From the NCBI GenBank assembly GCA_964023275.1, contig OZ029913.1, forward strand, positions 45,325,976-45,389,975: 64,000 nucleotides of DNA, written 5' to 3'. The DNA is from Norana najaformis (Eukaryota; Annelida; Clitellata; Crassiclitellata; Hormogastridae). Positions 11,290-21,766 of this stretch are shown here, piece by piece; the stretch's first letter is position 1, and the number at the start of each line of letters is the position of its first letter. Both the position numbers and the translations under genes were made by a program. The notes below the pieces were generated by a model, which saw nothing but the letters and a program-made list of their open reading frames with translations, was not told the DNA's origin and made no database searches.

Positions 11290-11645
11290 GGCTGGCAGCG
11301 CCCTGCGTGCAGTCGGCTGACGTCAGCGGTGATTCTTGCCGACGCGCATTTTATCACGCGAGTGGTCGCGCTGTAAAACGTCAAGCCTACGTTGTGATGA
11401 GTCAGCGAGTTTTTGGAAAACCCACGCTTACAGTCGTGTGCTCATTTGATAGTTTGAGTTTCAAATGTCGTTGCTATATTGCGTAATTTATTCGACATCT
11501 GGAATACTGTTGTCATTGAACTGTTCTTTTATTTAGCAACACATACGAAAATCAAAGACTGTATGTCTTTTCTCGGGTTAATGCTACTCTACATATCGGG
11601 CAAGTCGACGGTTCAAAGCCCGATCGATTGGTAACTTCAAAAGAT
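11290..11645 (+). repeat. LTR-like repeat, copy 2
   Basis: Shares GTCAGCGAGTTTTTGG, a segment around CAAATGTCGTTGC, and AAAGACTGTATGTCTTTTCT with the split copy at 6790-7570. It starts soon after the RNase H fragment, so it may be the 3' LTR of that gypsy copy after loss of integrase. That link is inference. Confidence 0.45.
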
Positions 11646-11880
11646 CGTTTATTATTATTATTTGCTTCACTTTTGGCCCGAGATATATGTGCTCCCTCAG
11701 AACTTACAAAAATGCTATTATTATTACTATTTTTTATTTATTTTTTCACATGAGGTAGCCTACATGTAGTTCCTCAAGAACAAAAAATTAGCATAGGAGC
11801 AAGAAATTCATCTGGAACTAACAGTCCTCGCCAGTCGTCCCTACTGGTTATTTTATTGTTGTTGTTGTTGCTGCTGCTGT
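11640..11880. repeat. Short (ATT)n and (GTT/GCT)n arrays
   Basis: Small trinucleotide runs at about 11650-11662, 11713-11735 and 11856-11887, set in anonymous DNA. Confidence 0.6.
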
Positions 11881-11927
11881 TGCTGTTATTTCAGAATGTT
11901 CCAGAACTTAACGTTACTTTAGTTTGA

Positions 11928-12022
11928 TCTTAAACCAGTACCTGTTATGGGGTGATTTAAACTAGTACTTGTTTTGGATTATTTAAAACCAGTACTTTTG
12001 GGGTGATTTAAAACAAATACTC
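11928..12022. repeat. 27-bp tandem repeat, about 3.5 copies
   Basis: Successive units share AAACCAGTACTTGTT then GGGGTGATTTA, with single-base changes and small gaps. Confidence 0.75.
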
Positions 12023-12055
12023 ACCCATGATCAGTGCAGTACGAGACTTTATAAC

Positions 12056-12310
12056 CCAGAGTACCTGGGTGAAAATTAAGGGATTTGGAATAATGAGCAC
12101 CGAATGCTTGAAACCGCTAACGCCTAGGGATTCTATGGGGTACAGCCGGTGCCCCGGAAGTCAGCGCGTTTTGAAGCATATAGTATAAAGTTGAGTAGTT
12201 GAGCACAGTTGGGCTACATGTTGTGTGCGACATTTTTAGCCAGAGGGTCCAGTACCTGGATGAAAATTGAAGGGTTTGAGATATCGAAAGCCGAAAACAC
12301 GAAGCCCCGA
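12056..12310 (+). repeat. Diverged direct repeat, 185-bp spacing
   Basis: A block at 12056-12118 containing GTACCTGGGTGAAAATTAAG is repeated at 12241-12308 with GTACCTGGATGAAAATTGAA and similar following sequence. This looks like two monomers of a satellite or an internally duplicated repeat. Confidence 0.6.
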
Positions 12311-12689
12311 ACGAGCTGTCGGTCTGGGGAGCGTCTTTAGTCACCCAGTGGGTATTTTGTGGAAATAAAAGCAAGCCAGGAATCGTATAACTGAAAGTAG
12401 TAGACTAGTAGTAGTTCCTCAGTTTAGCGACAGCTTATGGCATCAAAGGCCGTTGCCGTCGCCCTCCTCCTTTATCCAGGTTTGGGACTGGCGCTACCCC
12501 AAACAAGGCAGTGGCGGAGTTAACTGAAACATACCTGCAATACTTTTTATAGTATAGATGCTCGTGTTCGTGGACAGAGCAAAGTCGAGTTACCGACACA
12601 CCTAAATCAACTCGGATCTACACAAATCCTAAGGTAGATGGTCTTGGCCTCGGGGGTCCAGACCGAGGACCCTCGCCATGTAAGCCACT
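12311..12689. other. Anonymous intergenic DNA
   Basis: No coding or repeat signature recognised. Confidence 0.3.
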
Positions 12690-13240
12690 GCCCGTGACAT
12701 GAAAACAGTGCTAGGTCGATGTCTTAGTGATGATGTTACGAAGATAATTTCGGGCGTTTCTCCAAAGAATCTCACTTCACCTGCGCATCACTCTTCTCCA
12801 GTCCGCAATCTTGGAATCATATTCGACAAGAGCTTACCTTTGCCGACCACATCACTCAGTTTTCTCACATCTGTCACATGCATATTCGTGACCTCCCCCA
12901 ACTTCCCTCCATACTTGACTATAAAACTGGCTGCACAACCGCCACATTGACTGTTCACTCCAGGCTTGATTACTGTAACCCCCTCCTTCTATAACATCGA
13001 CTTATCTCAAATAAACGACACCAAACTTCCAAATATCACCACAAAACCGCAGTTCTCAAATCACTTCGTTCGCTTAAGATCCCTCAGCCCATCCACTACA
13101 AAATTATATCTATTGCCTGCAATACCATTGCAACTACTCAATACTCTTAGGCTACATTCGCCAGCTAGTCACTATCCAACAGCCCATAACTACTTGTTCT
13201 TCTTCATGCCTTCCTCTGTCTAGGCCTCCAGACTCTCAAA
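12690..13240 (+). pseudogene. LINE reverse transcriptase fragment
   Basis: Starts in the palm/thumb part of a non-LTR ORF2: VRNLGIIFDKSL is the usual motif after the catalytic domain, followed in shifted frames by HICHMHIRDLPQL-like and TVHSRLDYCN-like segments. Several frameshifts show that it is dead. Another ORF2 C-terminal piece of similar type follows at 13620-13780. Confidence 0.8.
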
Positions 13241-13382
13241 TTCTGCAACGGTTCCTTAACCTACGCGGCGCCAGCTTCCGCTCCTGCACCATCCCATGAT
13301 CACTATCACCAACGATTTCCACCGCATCACCATGTTGACCCCCCGGCTTGACCTCTGGGTTCTGACTTGGCAACGAACCTGA

Positions 13383-13500
13383 CCAAACAACCTGACACTT
13401 GCGGACTTGATTTGATGTAGCGCCTGTGTAAGCTGGTCTTCCGGTTGAGGCTTTTGTGTGGCGCTGAGAAATTTTGGAGATTGGCATTTACATTACAGTT
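13383..13500 (-). repeat. Interspersed repeat end, minus-strand copy
   Basis: On the minus strand it reads as a diverged copy of the repeat at 13783-13860: an ATTTCTCAGCGCC block, then AAAAGCC and an ACCAGCTTA block. Confidence 0.45.
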
Positions 13501-13619
13501 ACATTTAAGGTCGACGTCAACGGTCCATGTAGCCATGCGATGACGAAACAACAGTATTTTAGGCCTAACTAAACCTCCCGTCACCTCATCTTCAAAATTT
13601 TGAAATCGATCCACAGCCA

Positions 13620-13782
13620 TAGCTGCTCCACCCCTCTGGAATAAACTACCGCCAGAATTACAATTACATCGTAAAAACTCACCAACACTTCACCTCTTGC
13701 AATCTCTGCGCAGGTCTTCCACTCAATACTGAAAACATTCCTCTTCCGCTTATCCTATCCTGATTCTACTTCTTCCTTCGTA
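13620..13782 (+). pseudogene. LINE ORF2 C-terminal fragment
   Basis: Encodes an APPLWNKLPPEL-like segment (LINE ORF2 C-terminus) in broken frames, then an AATTACAATTACA interruption. It probably belongs to the same insertion as the fragment at 12690-13240, separated by 380 bp of other sequence. Confidence 0.55.
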
Positions 13783-13860
13783 ATCGTAATCTCGAGATTT
13801 CTACAGCGCCCAACGAAAGCCACGTCGCAGGGACCGGCTTATTCACCGGCGTTCCCTTGT
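13783..13860 (+). repeat. Interspersed repeat, plus copy
   Basis: Contains CGAGATTTCTACAGCGCCCA then CGAAAGCCACGTC and GGCTTATTCAC. It is nearly identical to 63917-63985 and inverted with respect to 14105-14215. Confidence 0.8.
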
Positions 13861-13889
13861 CTTCCTCTTGTCTATCCCGCAGATCCAAT

Positions 13890-14170
13890 CCCAATCATCA
13901 CCCACCGTACCTGCCACGCTGTCTCTGCCTGACTTTTGGATCTTGACCTGAAACCAAACCCTGTTTTCCTATCGATTTTGTTTTGACTGAGCTCCTGTGA
14001 ATAAGATGGTGCCCGTGATGTGATACGATACGAATTCCAAACACCACTCACCGTAGCCGTCTACTGCTTGCCTGCGCGACTTTTGGATCTCGACCTGGAA
14101 CCGAATCCTTCTTGTCCATTGACTTTCTTTTGTGAATAGGCTGGTTCCCGCGACTTAGCTTTCGTTGGGC
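13890..14170 (+). repeat. Tandem duplication between inverted repeats
   Basis: Two diverged units, 13897-14015 and 14045-14165, share CCACCGTA-like starts, GACTTTTGGATCTTGACCTG / GACTTTTGGATCTCGACCTG, and GTGAATAAG/GTGAATAGG ends. They lie between the + copy at 13783 and the minus copy at 14105, forming a compact foldback-like cluster. Confidence 0.65.
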
Positions 14171-14215
14171 GAGGCAGATATCTCGAGTTTACGATCACGA
14201 TTACGAGAAATTCGG
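14105..14215 (-). repeat. Interspersed repeat, inverted copy
   Basis: On the minus strand it carries CTCGAGATATCTGCC, then GCCCAACGAAAGC and ACCAGCCTATTCAC, matching the plus copy at 13783-13860. Confidence 0.7.
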
Positions 14216-14689
14216 AAAGTAAGTAAGTAAGTAATCTTTTATTAGCGAGAGACAAACGACCACACTAGTCTTTACAACAACAATGCATACACAGAAAATA
14301 TAATACTAGGTCATGCACCAATGTAAAAAACAGTCTGAAAGTCCAACAAAAAAGTTATATAGTTAAAAAGTTCATAACACCGAGCAACAGAAATTCAACA
14401 AGACTAATTTTGTATTGACGATGAGTCGATGACCGAAGCTTTTGACGTTATTAGAGTCAAACACCAGGGCGCAGTACAGATGTGACGATCGAAGAGTAGG
14501 GCATGGGTCTATAGTCCGGGAATAGCGTCTGACAGATCTATCGAATATATCTCCTTCCTCCCAAAGCCAAGCGCCCTTGGACCAGCGTCGCCGGTGTACG
14601 CCAGATGCTTACCATATTACCATACTACAGAAAACACAAACCTCGTCATATCCGAAATGAAAGCTAAAACTAATTGGCCGTCCAAGTGG
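14216..14689. other. Anonymous intergenic DNA
   Basis: A short GTAA array at 14217-14234 and no recognisable gene. Confidence 0.35.
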
Positions 14690-14910
14690 GCTTTAGTTTG
14701 TATATTTACGGTAAAATGTCACGTGATCGGTGGGCGTGTGTGGTTGTAAAGAAAACAACAATTGCATTGGATATAAAACGATTTAAAGTTTAGCTTAAAG
14801 TCAACATTAGGGTTCTTGGGACTAGGCTTAGTGTATCGTTTCGTTCAGCATGCGCGTGCGGCTCCGTCATTTCATCGTCACATTAAATGATAATTCTTAT
14901 TTTACTTAGT
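14690..14910 (+). promoter_or_regulatory. Candidate promoter of the unrecognised upstream gene
   Basis: The stretch holds the E-box GTCACGTGAT (14719-14728, close to the USF/TFE consensus), a GGTGGGCGTG Sp/KLF-like box (14729-14738) and an NRF1-like GCATGCGCGT (14848-14857). CpGs stay frequent here and become rare further downstream, as expected at the 5' edge of a methylated gene body. No transcript evidence is available. The assignment rests on motif clustering and on coding exons appearing downstream on the + strand. Confidence 0.35.
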
Positions 14911-15458
14911 GCGATTTTGCCGCTGCATCGTTCGTCGTCGTCATCGTGTAGCTGCTGAAGCTGGCTTGTCGTCTACTTCTACTGTTCAAATTCTGGACAA
15001 ATTGTTAAAATTTTACACATTTTTGAAGACGGAAACGAAGACGATCGGTTTCTTGATACCTCTATTGCATCTGATGGTTACTGCACGTCGGCGTGTTTGA
15101 GAAATGTTGCCCGTTTTCCTCTTGCTCTTGCTCGATAGTCGTTCGCCATTGTGATTCTGTTAATTCGGAAAGAAGGTAGGACGATGGATGGCATGACAGT
15201 GATCAGTATAGTTGTGTAATGCACTATAAGGCAGTTAATGTACACAGCAGGTTTAGCAGATAAGTGAATTGTGTGGTCGCTTAGGCAGAAGAATTGCATA
15301 GGGAGGTGAGTCGGTAATGAATAGAAAGACACACAATTAGCGTCAAATCAGCAGACAAGATCTTAAGACCGTAGGGGAGTCATTATAGAAAATCCGAAGT
15401 TGAAAATGGAAATATTCATTTGTACCGTGGATATTCCAAAGATTTGTGTCGTCTGCAG

Positions 15459-15577
15459 TTCAAAGGGCGCATGTCACAAGTCTTGGTTATGATACATATT
15501 ACTCTGGACGTAATAATGCAACAATTCGGATCAAGAAATGGAAGTTGGGGGTGAAGAAATGTTTGGTGCTAAAGTAT
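15459..15577 (+). CDS. Weak candidate exon of the upstream gene
   Basis: An acceptor-like TCTGCAG precedes 15459 and a donor-like GTAAGC follows 15577. In one frame the segment reads HVTSLGYDTYYSGRNNATIR and continues to KCLVLKY before the donor. Codon composition looks plausible, but two other frames are also open and no family is recognised. It could be chance. Confidence 0.25.
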
Positions 15578-16800
15578 GTAAGCATTTAAGCAGAATGTTG
15601 TTAGTCCGTCAAGTTTGGAGTGCATACTTCCTTTATGGTCATGATTATGGTACAAAAAACTAGACAAAACTTTTACAAAATATCTTACTTTCTTAAAATA
15701 ATCTGTATTATGCCAATATACAAAGTTGCTGCTGATTGTAGAAATATTTTTTCAAGTGAGAGCATTGTTAAGAGTTGATTGGTGTTCTGATATTTGTGCA
15801 GTTTGAGTGTTTGCTTTGCATTAATTTTGGTTCACTTGTAACAGCACAAGCATTTGTACTATCTTCATGTACAGTATTCTAGAACAAAGTCTAGGATGGT
15901 CCTTATGTTCTTAAATAACACAGAGTTTAGACATACTTACAATTTATGAAAGTTTCAGGCACTAAATCATCATCATTGTCAGTGCATTTAGAGGTCCTTA
16001 AGAGGTGCTAAAACATTTTTGTGTAGAAACATAAATACATACTTACATAAATACACAAATACATGCATACATACATGTAAATGGATACACCAGAAACTCC
16101 ATGTAACATGCTCCATTACAACACAAGCTTTTGTGATATAATGCAGTCTGAACATGGACCCCAAATTTAGTTCATCTTTAGAAAATGACATCATTACAAC
16201 AGGATCTTATTATAAGTTGGTTCTTCATGTGGCTCCCAAAGGAGCCAGTGTTATTCTGAGTTCTTGGTGTTCTTGTGCCCATGTGTTATAAAACCCAGTC
16301 TGTCAAGATCTATGTAAGTCTTTTTTCTGCTGTTTGTACTAAAATGTCTGTCAAAAATCTGAAGAACCTGCAAGGTTTTTATGTTTTTGGATGCTGGTAT
16401 ATGTGCATAATTTAAGTATAGATATTTGCTGCTGTTGTTTACATTGAACAGTTGCTCTTAGAGAGGTTTAAGTTCCAAAAGGACCAAAATCATGAAACAA
16501 GTAAGCCATGGGGTAAAAGGTTATTAGTGGAGTGAGTCTTTTGTTGCATGGACACAACACAACAGTAGAGGACATGATGGTTACAAATTTCTTTTTACCC
16601 TGATTCAACTTTGATATCTGGCACATTAATCTCTTTATTACTATTGTTTCGATGGGAAATTCTTTGGAGTCCATTAGCGGTTTGAGATTTCATGTTTTCT
16701 AAACTTAAAATTTATCAATGGGAGAAAATACACGAATAAAGAATAGGCCTGTCAGTGGGCACCCGGAGGCTCGGGGAACTGCCTGAAGATGGGTACCCAG

Positions 16801-16979
16801 GCTGCATATTCAATACCAAATACGTGACTGTTTCTGTAAATTACTTCTAAGTTTTATGAGCCAGCTGGGACTGCCTGCCCTTACAGCATCTGAGCTCAGA
16901 CAGGAGTTATCACAGATTAACCAGTACATGGCTGGACTACGGCGGCTGTGGCAAACATTGAAACTTGATTTCAATTCAC
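16801..16979 (+). CDS. Exon of unrecognised gene upstream of AP2A
   Basis: Follows TACCCAG and precedes the donor GTAAAC. The frame (1 nt + 59 codons + 1 nt) includes QIRDCFCKLLLSFMSQLGLP, then LTASELRQELSQINQYMAG and LRRLWQTLKLDFNS, a Leu-rich, likely helical segment with little sign of decay. The leftover C joins the first two bases of the 18589 exon to make a Gln codon, so the phases agree. I do not recognise the protein family. The exons upstream of this one are uncertain. Confidence 0.6.
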
Positions 16980-17065
16980 GTAAACTGATGCCCACTTTAT
17001 CTTTTGTATTATCATAACAGCACTACAGAAGTCTTCAGAGACAGTATGCGTCAAACTATTATTTG

Positions 17066-17115
17066 AGCTAGTAAGAGCTAGTAAGAGCTAGTAAGAGCTA
17101 GTAAGAGCTAGTAAG
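17066..17115. repeat. 10-bp tandem repeat GAGCTAGTAA x5
   Basis: Five consecutive perfect or near-perfect copies of the decamer GAGCTAGTAA. Confidence 0.9.
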
Positions 17116-17394
17116 CCTTGTAATGCACAACTATTTTCAGTATAAATTTTAGTACATAGGGGTCATCCCTAGAGGATGTCTGCCAAAATGTTGCCTACTT
17201 TGTAACCCTCCTTCCTCCCTTGTATGCATTTGTACGAATTTGGCATTACGCTCCGCCATGCCCCTTTTGTGCATGTCCACACTCCAGTGCAAACAACTCC
17301 TGCAGCTCAGTAACATGTAACACATATACAAATCCTTGTACAGCTTAGGCTGCTCTCACTGAAGTCAAGTAATGATTCTACATACTGTACATAC

Positions 17395-17585
17395 TGTCAG
17401 GTAGGTGTCTGACTGAAGTGAGTTTTAAGGTACAGGCTGTACTGAAATAACTGTTCTGTATGAAATTTTGATACAGACTTCCCCATTGGGCTTACACCCC
17501 TTCCCTTTGTCCACATATGTCCGAATTTGGATGACCCCTTTCTTCCCCTTTCTGTGGACGTCCTTAATGGACAACCCATACTTAC
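17395..17585 (-). repeat. Interspersed repeat (GGGGTCATCC family), minus copy
   Basis: On the minus strand it reads GGGGTCATCCAAATTCGGAC, then GTGGACAAAGGGAAGGGG and TTTCAGTACAGCCTGTACC, closely matching the plus copy at 63350-63540. A more diverged partial copy with the GTGCATGTCCACAC motif lies at about 17150-17300. Confidence 0.7.
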
Positions 17586-18104
17586 TGTGTCTCTATCATG
17601 TTTAGACCTAATCCTGTGGCACTCATCGCCAGAGGGGGTAGTGGTGGTGAAATGAAGGAAACTGCATCATTGGCCTTAAGGGTTAGACGCCAATGGGCTT
17701 TTGAAGGAAAATATGGGTAACCTGATTGGATGTGCAGACTTATAATCTTCAGAGGTTGAGATTGACTTTGTTTAATTGCCCAATTACACTTATAGATAGA
17801 CTTTGCTTAATACTAAATTAATAGCCCAAAGGGATGGTAGTTATACTGGATAATAGGTGGACTGAAATTAATCTTAATTTGCCTGTCAAGGCTGTTGACC
17901 CTTTTAAGCAGACCTCATCAACAGGCTCAGCCAACCTATTACAAGTAATTTGCTGTGGGGGAGGGTGGTGTGGAGAGCATCCCTACCACAGGTTAGCTTA
18001 GCATAATGAAATAGTGGCACTATAAACAGACTTGAAATAATTGTGTGGTAAACAAGAGCCAAATTGTTTGCTAGAGTTGATATTTATTGGTCTCTTCATG
18101 CTGT

Positions 18105-18370
18105 GTTGTGGGTGACAGTCTTGTGGTTAGTTCAATGGACTGTCAATTGGAAGGGTGGGGGTTCAAATCCCCAGAGCAGAAATTTGTTTCAAGATTTCCT
18201 CCACTTGTGCCATCTAACCCGTTTAGCTATAATGAGTACACCAACACTATTGGTGGTAAGATCAGGCTGGCCACCCACCCTCATATGCCAAGGCTAAGAA
18301 AATGAAGTCACAAACACTTCATACCCATGGCTGCCTCAGGACTAGCTTAAAGGGACAACACTTCTTCTTC
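18105..18370 (+). repeat. tRNA-derived SINE
   Basis: An A-box-like GTGGTTAGTTCAATGG is followed by a B-box-like GGGTTCAAATCCCC. The body ends in AATGAAGTCACAAACACTTC then a GCTGCCTCAGGACTAGCTT block, and the same body and end occur in the SINE at 50833-51115. The head and B box also occur at 29480-29660. Confidence 0.75.
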
Positions 18371-18588
18371 ATGCTGTGTCTTATGTTTACAATCTGTTGG
18401 CAGCACTTAATTGTACCATTCATTAATATCAGTTAAAATTGGTAAATCTCTTCTACTGTTGACGAATCTTTCTTGCTCATGGCTGCTGAACCTGTAAGAA
18501 TCTTTGCTCAGTTCCATCGTCAGCTGCTGCTCATGCCGCATTCTGTTCACATTAGGTGCAACCCTCTCACTCCATCGGTTTGACTCAG

Positions 18589-18859
18589 AGTGCACATTGA
18601 TGTGGAGGACAGTTAGGGAGCTGAGACCCGTTCCAGAGAACAGAGCTGGACAAAGACCACAGCAAATTGAATCAGCTTCTGGGGAAATGCACTTCTTTCA
18701 GGACGAGGAGTGGCGCACTGGGCTCTGGAATGACGTCAACACTTCTGAGCCCACTTTACACATTCCATTGGTTACTGAAGAGGATTACCTGCACTGTATG
18801 ATTAAGAAGGACCATTCTTCATTTTCACCTAGATCATTCAAAGTGAATGGTGAAGACCT
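18589..18859 (+). CDS. Penultimate exon of unrecognised upstream gene
   Basis: Starts after TTTGACTCAG and ends at a strong donor, GTAAGTG. The frame is 2 nt + 89 codons + 2 nt. It carries MWRTVRELRPVPENRAGQRP, then QQIESASGEMHFFQDEEW, and further on VTEEDYLHCMIKKDHSSF. The acidic, Trp- and Phe-rich composition, intact frame and matching splice phases on both sides make a real exon likely. No known family comes to mind, so no function is assigned. Confidence 0.65.
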
Positions 18860-18946
18860 GTAAGTGCTTCTGTTATTTTCTTGGTGTAAAATGTGAACAC
18901 TTGGCTGTTCCAACCTTTCGTTGAGTGGTTCCCTTTCCTTTTGCAG

Positions 18947-18974
18947 ATTTGCAATTCGTGGTTGGTTGAAGTAA
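18947..18974 (+). CDS. Terminal exon of unrecognised upstream gene
   Basis: After the acceptor CCTTTTGCAG, a single base completes the Leu codon begun in the previous exon. FAIRGWLK and a TAA stop follow at 18972-18974, so the protein would end NGEDLFAIRGWLK. A LINE begins almost at once downstream, which may supply part of the 3' UTR. Confidence 0.6.
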
Positions 18975-18984
18975 TTCCTCCTAG

Positions 18985-19870
18985 CAGGTCAAAAGCACCT
19001 AATTGTTCTACCTTCACCAGAGAAGTTGGGACTGGATCCAGACAATGTCAGCGACTACTGGCCTGTCTCGAACCTTATGTATTTATCAAAGGTTATTGAG
19101 AAGGTTGTCATTCAGCAGATGATATGCTACCTAGAAGCAAGTGACTTTATGCTGAAGCTACAAGTGGGCTTCAGGAAGATGGTCTGGATTTCAGATGTCT
19201 GCAGATTGATGGTGACCATGGGCTCAGAGGGTGGTGGCTTGGACACCAGTTCCATTTGATGTTCCAAAGGGCTCAGTTCTCAGTCCCCTATTTTAAGTCC
19301 TCTACACAATATAGTCACGATTCCCTGAGTGCAATCAACAACTCATCATCCACGATCTGGGTGTGGAGAACTGCTGATGGCTGACCACATGAACTCTCTC
19401 TACAGGTTTAACTCCTACCGTCTGCATCAGATGCGAGTCATTCGGTGCAATCTACCATTTAGTGCCACAGTGACTGTCATGCATTCATTTATTCTGAGAC
19501 GCTTCGACAACTGTAATATCCATCAGCTTCAGTCATCCTCTGCTGCTTCACCCCACTACTAGCCATTCTGCCAAAGTTCTGCATATATTGGATTTTAAGA
19601 GGGACACTCCACTGGCTGTCTGTCAAGGAGAGGAAGTTCAAGATTCTCCTCCTGATGTGGGCGTCAATGGTTGGCACCGCACTGACATACATCAGGGAGC
19701 TCTGTGTTCCTGTCTCAGGTCAGCTGGATCAGTGATCATTGCATTCTGCTGCTTGTGGAGGTTTGCAAGTGCTGCACTTCATCTTGACTCCATCGTGCTC
19801 TCTGTTTTGGACCTTCCCCTTGGAACAGGCAACACTGCATATTTTTTAACTGCATATTTTTTAACTGCAT
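18985..19870 (+). pseudogene. LINE (CR1/L2-like) ORF2 fragment
   Basis: Reads through several frames as non-LTR reverse transcriptase: LGLDPDNVSDYWPVSNL and LSKVIEKVVIQQM (RT start), then MADHMNSLYR and VMHSFILRRFDNCN (late RT), then a DTPLAVCQGE-like segment near the C-terminus. Frameshifts and a missing catalytic core show it to be dead. Related copies lie at 34640-35740 and 58285-58930. Confidence 0.85.
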
Positions 19871-19972
19871 AAGACACAGTTGTTCAGATCAATTATATTG
19901 TCATGCATGCAGCAGTTTGCAACTTGCTTAAGTGCACTGTGCTAAGTGTCATGATACATACATACATACATA

Positions 19973-20800
19973 CCGTATTTTCCAGAATATAAGATGTGGT
20001 TTTTTACATGGACTTCTAGGAGTGTGTCCTATTTAATGGTGCAACTTATGTGTGGAAATTTTATAAATTTTTTGAAGTAGCTATATATATATTTGGCAAT
20101 GACTGATAACAATTTAAATTAAATTAAATCACATTTATTTAACATGGAAAATACATAGTGAAAGCATTACTAGGCTTTACAGACGTCGTCCATACGGAAC
20201 AGATTGAGTTCACGGCGCCCTTGACTGATAGCCCACCTTGCGCCCTCTGCCGCCCCATCCTGCGGCCTCCTGCTGTTGGCCCGAGGGAAGGGCGGTGTAG
20301 GGGCATCCTGCCAAGCCTACATGGCGGCTTCCTTGGAAAGGACTACAAAAAAGAGGGGAGCTAGGAAGCCACACCTGGCCTGCTCTGAGGGGCTTTGGAG
20401 AAGCTGAAAATTCGCTGGTATTTATTCTTGGGTCTATATACTACTGCCTTACTATTATTTAGTATATTATCATTGGATGCCTTAGCTGGCTGCATTTAGT
20501 TATAAAACTAAGTAATTACTATCAAATCACAAATAACAACAAATGTTGGAAATCTTTAATTCAGTAGTGTAAAAGTAAGTTTATTTCAACAAAGTTATGT
20601 TTGAGAAATTATTTGCTAATGATGGCCATGTACTTATGGCCGTTGTTAGCAAACATACTTGTACGCCTCGTGGCTGGAATTCTGTGGGTTGGTGCATCTT
20701 ACAAACCAGTGCCACCTATGTATTGATTTTTCAAGAATTTTGCTGTTTTTGCATCACTGCGTCTTATGCTCAGGTGCGACTTATAGTCCGGAAAATACGG
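19973..20800 (+). mobile_element. Non-autonomous DNA transposon, CCGTATTTTCC termini
   Basis: Begins TA|CCGTATTTTCCAGAATATAA and ends GACTTATAGTCCGGAAAATACGG|TA, giving imperfect terminal inverted repeats of roughly 25 bp with TA on both sides. It is 828 bp long with no transposase. Internal GC-rich sequence, including GGCATCCTGCCAAGCCTA, recurs in the truncated copy ending at 27360. Confidence 0.75.
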
Positions 20801-21384
20801 TACACACATATACAAGTTAGAAAGTTAAAAAGGGTCCTGTTGTTTGATTGCTGTGGTCATGTTTGTGGCTCAGCCAGCAGATCCTTTAGTCTCACGACTT
20901 CAGTTCGGAGGAGTTTCTGTCTATAGATGTGCATAAACCAGAGTGTTACCTTTGCCTTTTTCTCCTTTTTTTTATTTTGTTAGTAAATGATAAAGTTATC
21001 TGGGGGTCACATTATAATTTGGCTGAAGTGCAGTTGTGATAAGAGCAATCCAACATCCAGACAAGCTTTCTTAGTGGGTTACACAGCTTGACCACAAGTT
21101 TTCAGTTTCATAGGATACAGTTGGATTCGAATGCCAAATGTGAAAGCGAATGCATTTTGCAATCTGCATATATGCCACCTACTGATCAGAGAGATTCAGA
21201 TAATTACTGCTAGCTGTACTTTGATGATAATAATGTTAGTGATGTGTGTAGTGCTACGTACCTATAAACTGAAATAAAATTTATGCTGTCAAATGAGTTA
21301 TGCATAGTAATTGTAGTTGAGGAAATGTTTTGAACGTTGATATGGCACGACTATTGTATATTTCTGTAGCTGGTGTCAGATGGT
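20801..21384. other. Intergenic, no gene seen
   Basis: AT-rich anonymous sequence between the transposon and the AP2A start region. Confidence 0.35.
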
Positions 21385-21560
21385 GTTTCAGGAACAGGTT
21401 CCTGATTACACCTGATGGAAGCGGTTTGACTTCCAGGCCAGGAGTTTGATTCCCAGTGGCTGATGCAGGAATTTGGCATTTCAGTTGGCATGTGCCAAAA
21501 AAAATGCCCATTCAGCTGTACGTTGGCCTTCGTTGGAAGGTGGCACGTTGAAAAGGACTG
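21385..21560 (+). repeat. SINE-like tRNA-derived segment
   Basis: A GGAGTTTGATTCCCAG B-box-like motif at about 21440 lies about 45 bases after a possible A box. It lies 140-260 bases upstream of the AP2A start codon, so it could be part of the promoter or 5' leader region. Confidence 0.35.
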
Positions 21561-21702
21561 AAGAGAGACTGTGGTACATTGCATGAGCATAATTTTATTG
21601 GTTGGGATGAAGGAAATGCCTGCCTGTCTGTCCAGCCACTGTATCGTTTCGATCTTTACGATCTGCTGTGTTTGTTTGTTGAGCACAGAGTGATCGATCA
21701 CA

Positions 21703-21766
21703 ATGCCTGCCGTCAAGGGAGACGGGATGCGAGGCCTCGCTGTCTTCATCTCCGACATACGCAACT
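21703..21766 (+). CDS. AP2A: AP2A exon 1 (residues 1-22)
   Basis: Encodes [20 protein letters not shown] and N, plus one base of Cys22, ending at the donor GTACGT. Just upstream, TTTGTTTGTTGAGCACAG at 21675-21690 looks like a splice acceptor, so the 5' leader may begin in an unseen non-coding exon. An NRF1-like GCATGCGC at 21781-21788 and locally raised CpG content suggest that a start site is close. Confidence 0.95.

Larger units (their letters stand above)
16980..18588 (+). other. Intron of the unrecognised gene
   Basis: Lies between phase-compatible exons. It contains a 10-bp tandem array, two copies of an interspersed repeat and a SINE, each listed separately. Elsewhere no coding sequence is apparent. 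Confidence 0.45.

Noticed and set aside
16750-16825. Coding-like frame GELPEDGYPGCIFNTKY before the 16801 exon
   Set aside because: It is in a different frame from the better supported exon and would need an intron under 30 bases or a frameshift; kept out as probably fortuitous.
18105-18180. Possible tRNA gene from A- and B-box motifs
   Set aside because: The acceptor and anticodon stems do not pair convincingly and the sequence continues into a repeated body, so it is a SINE head.
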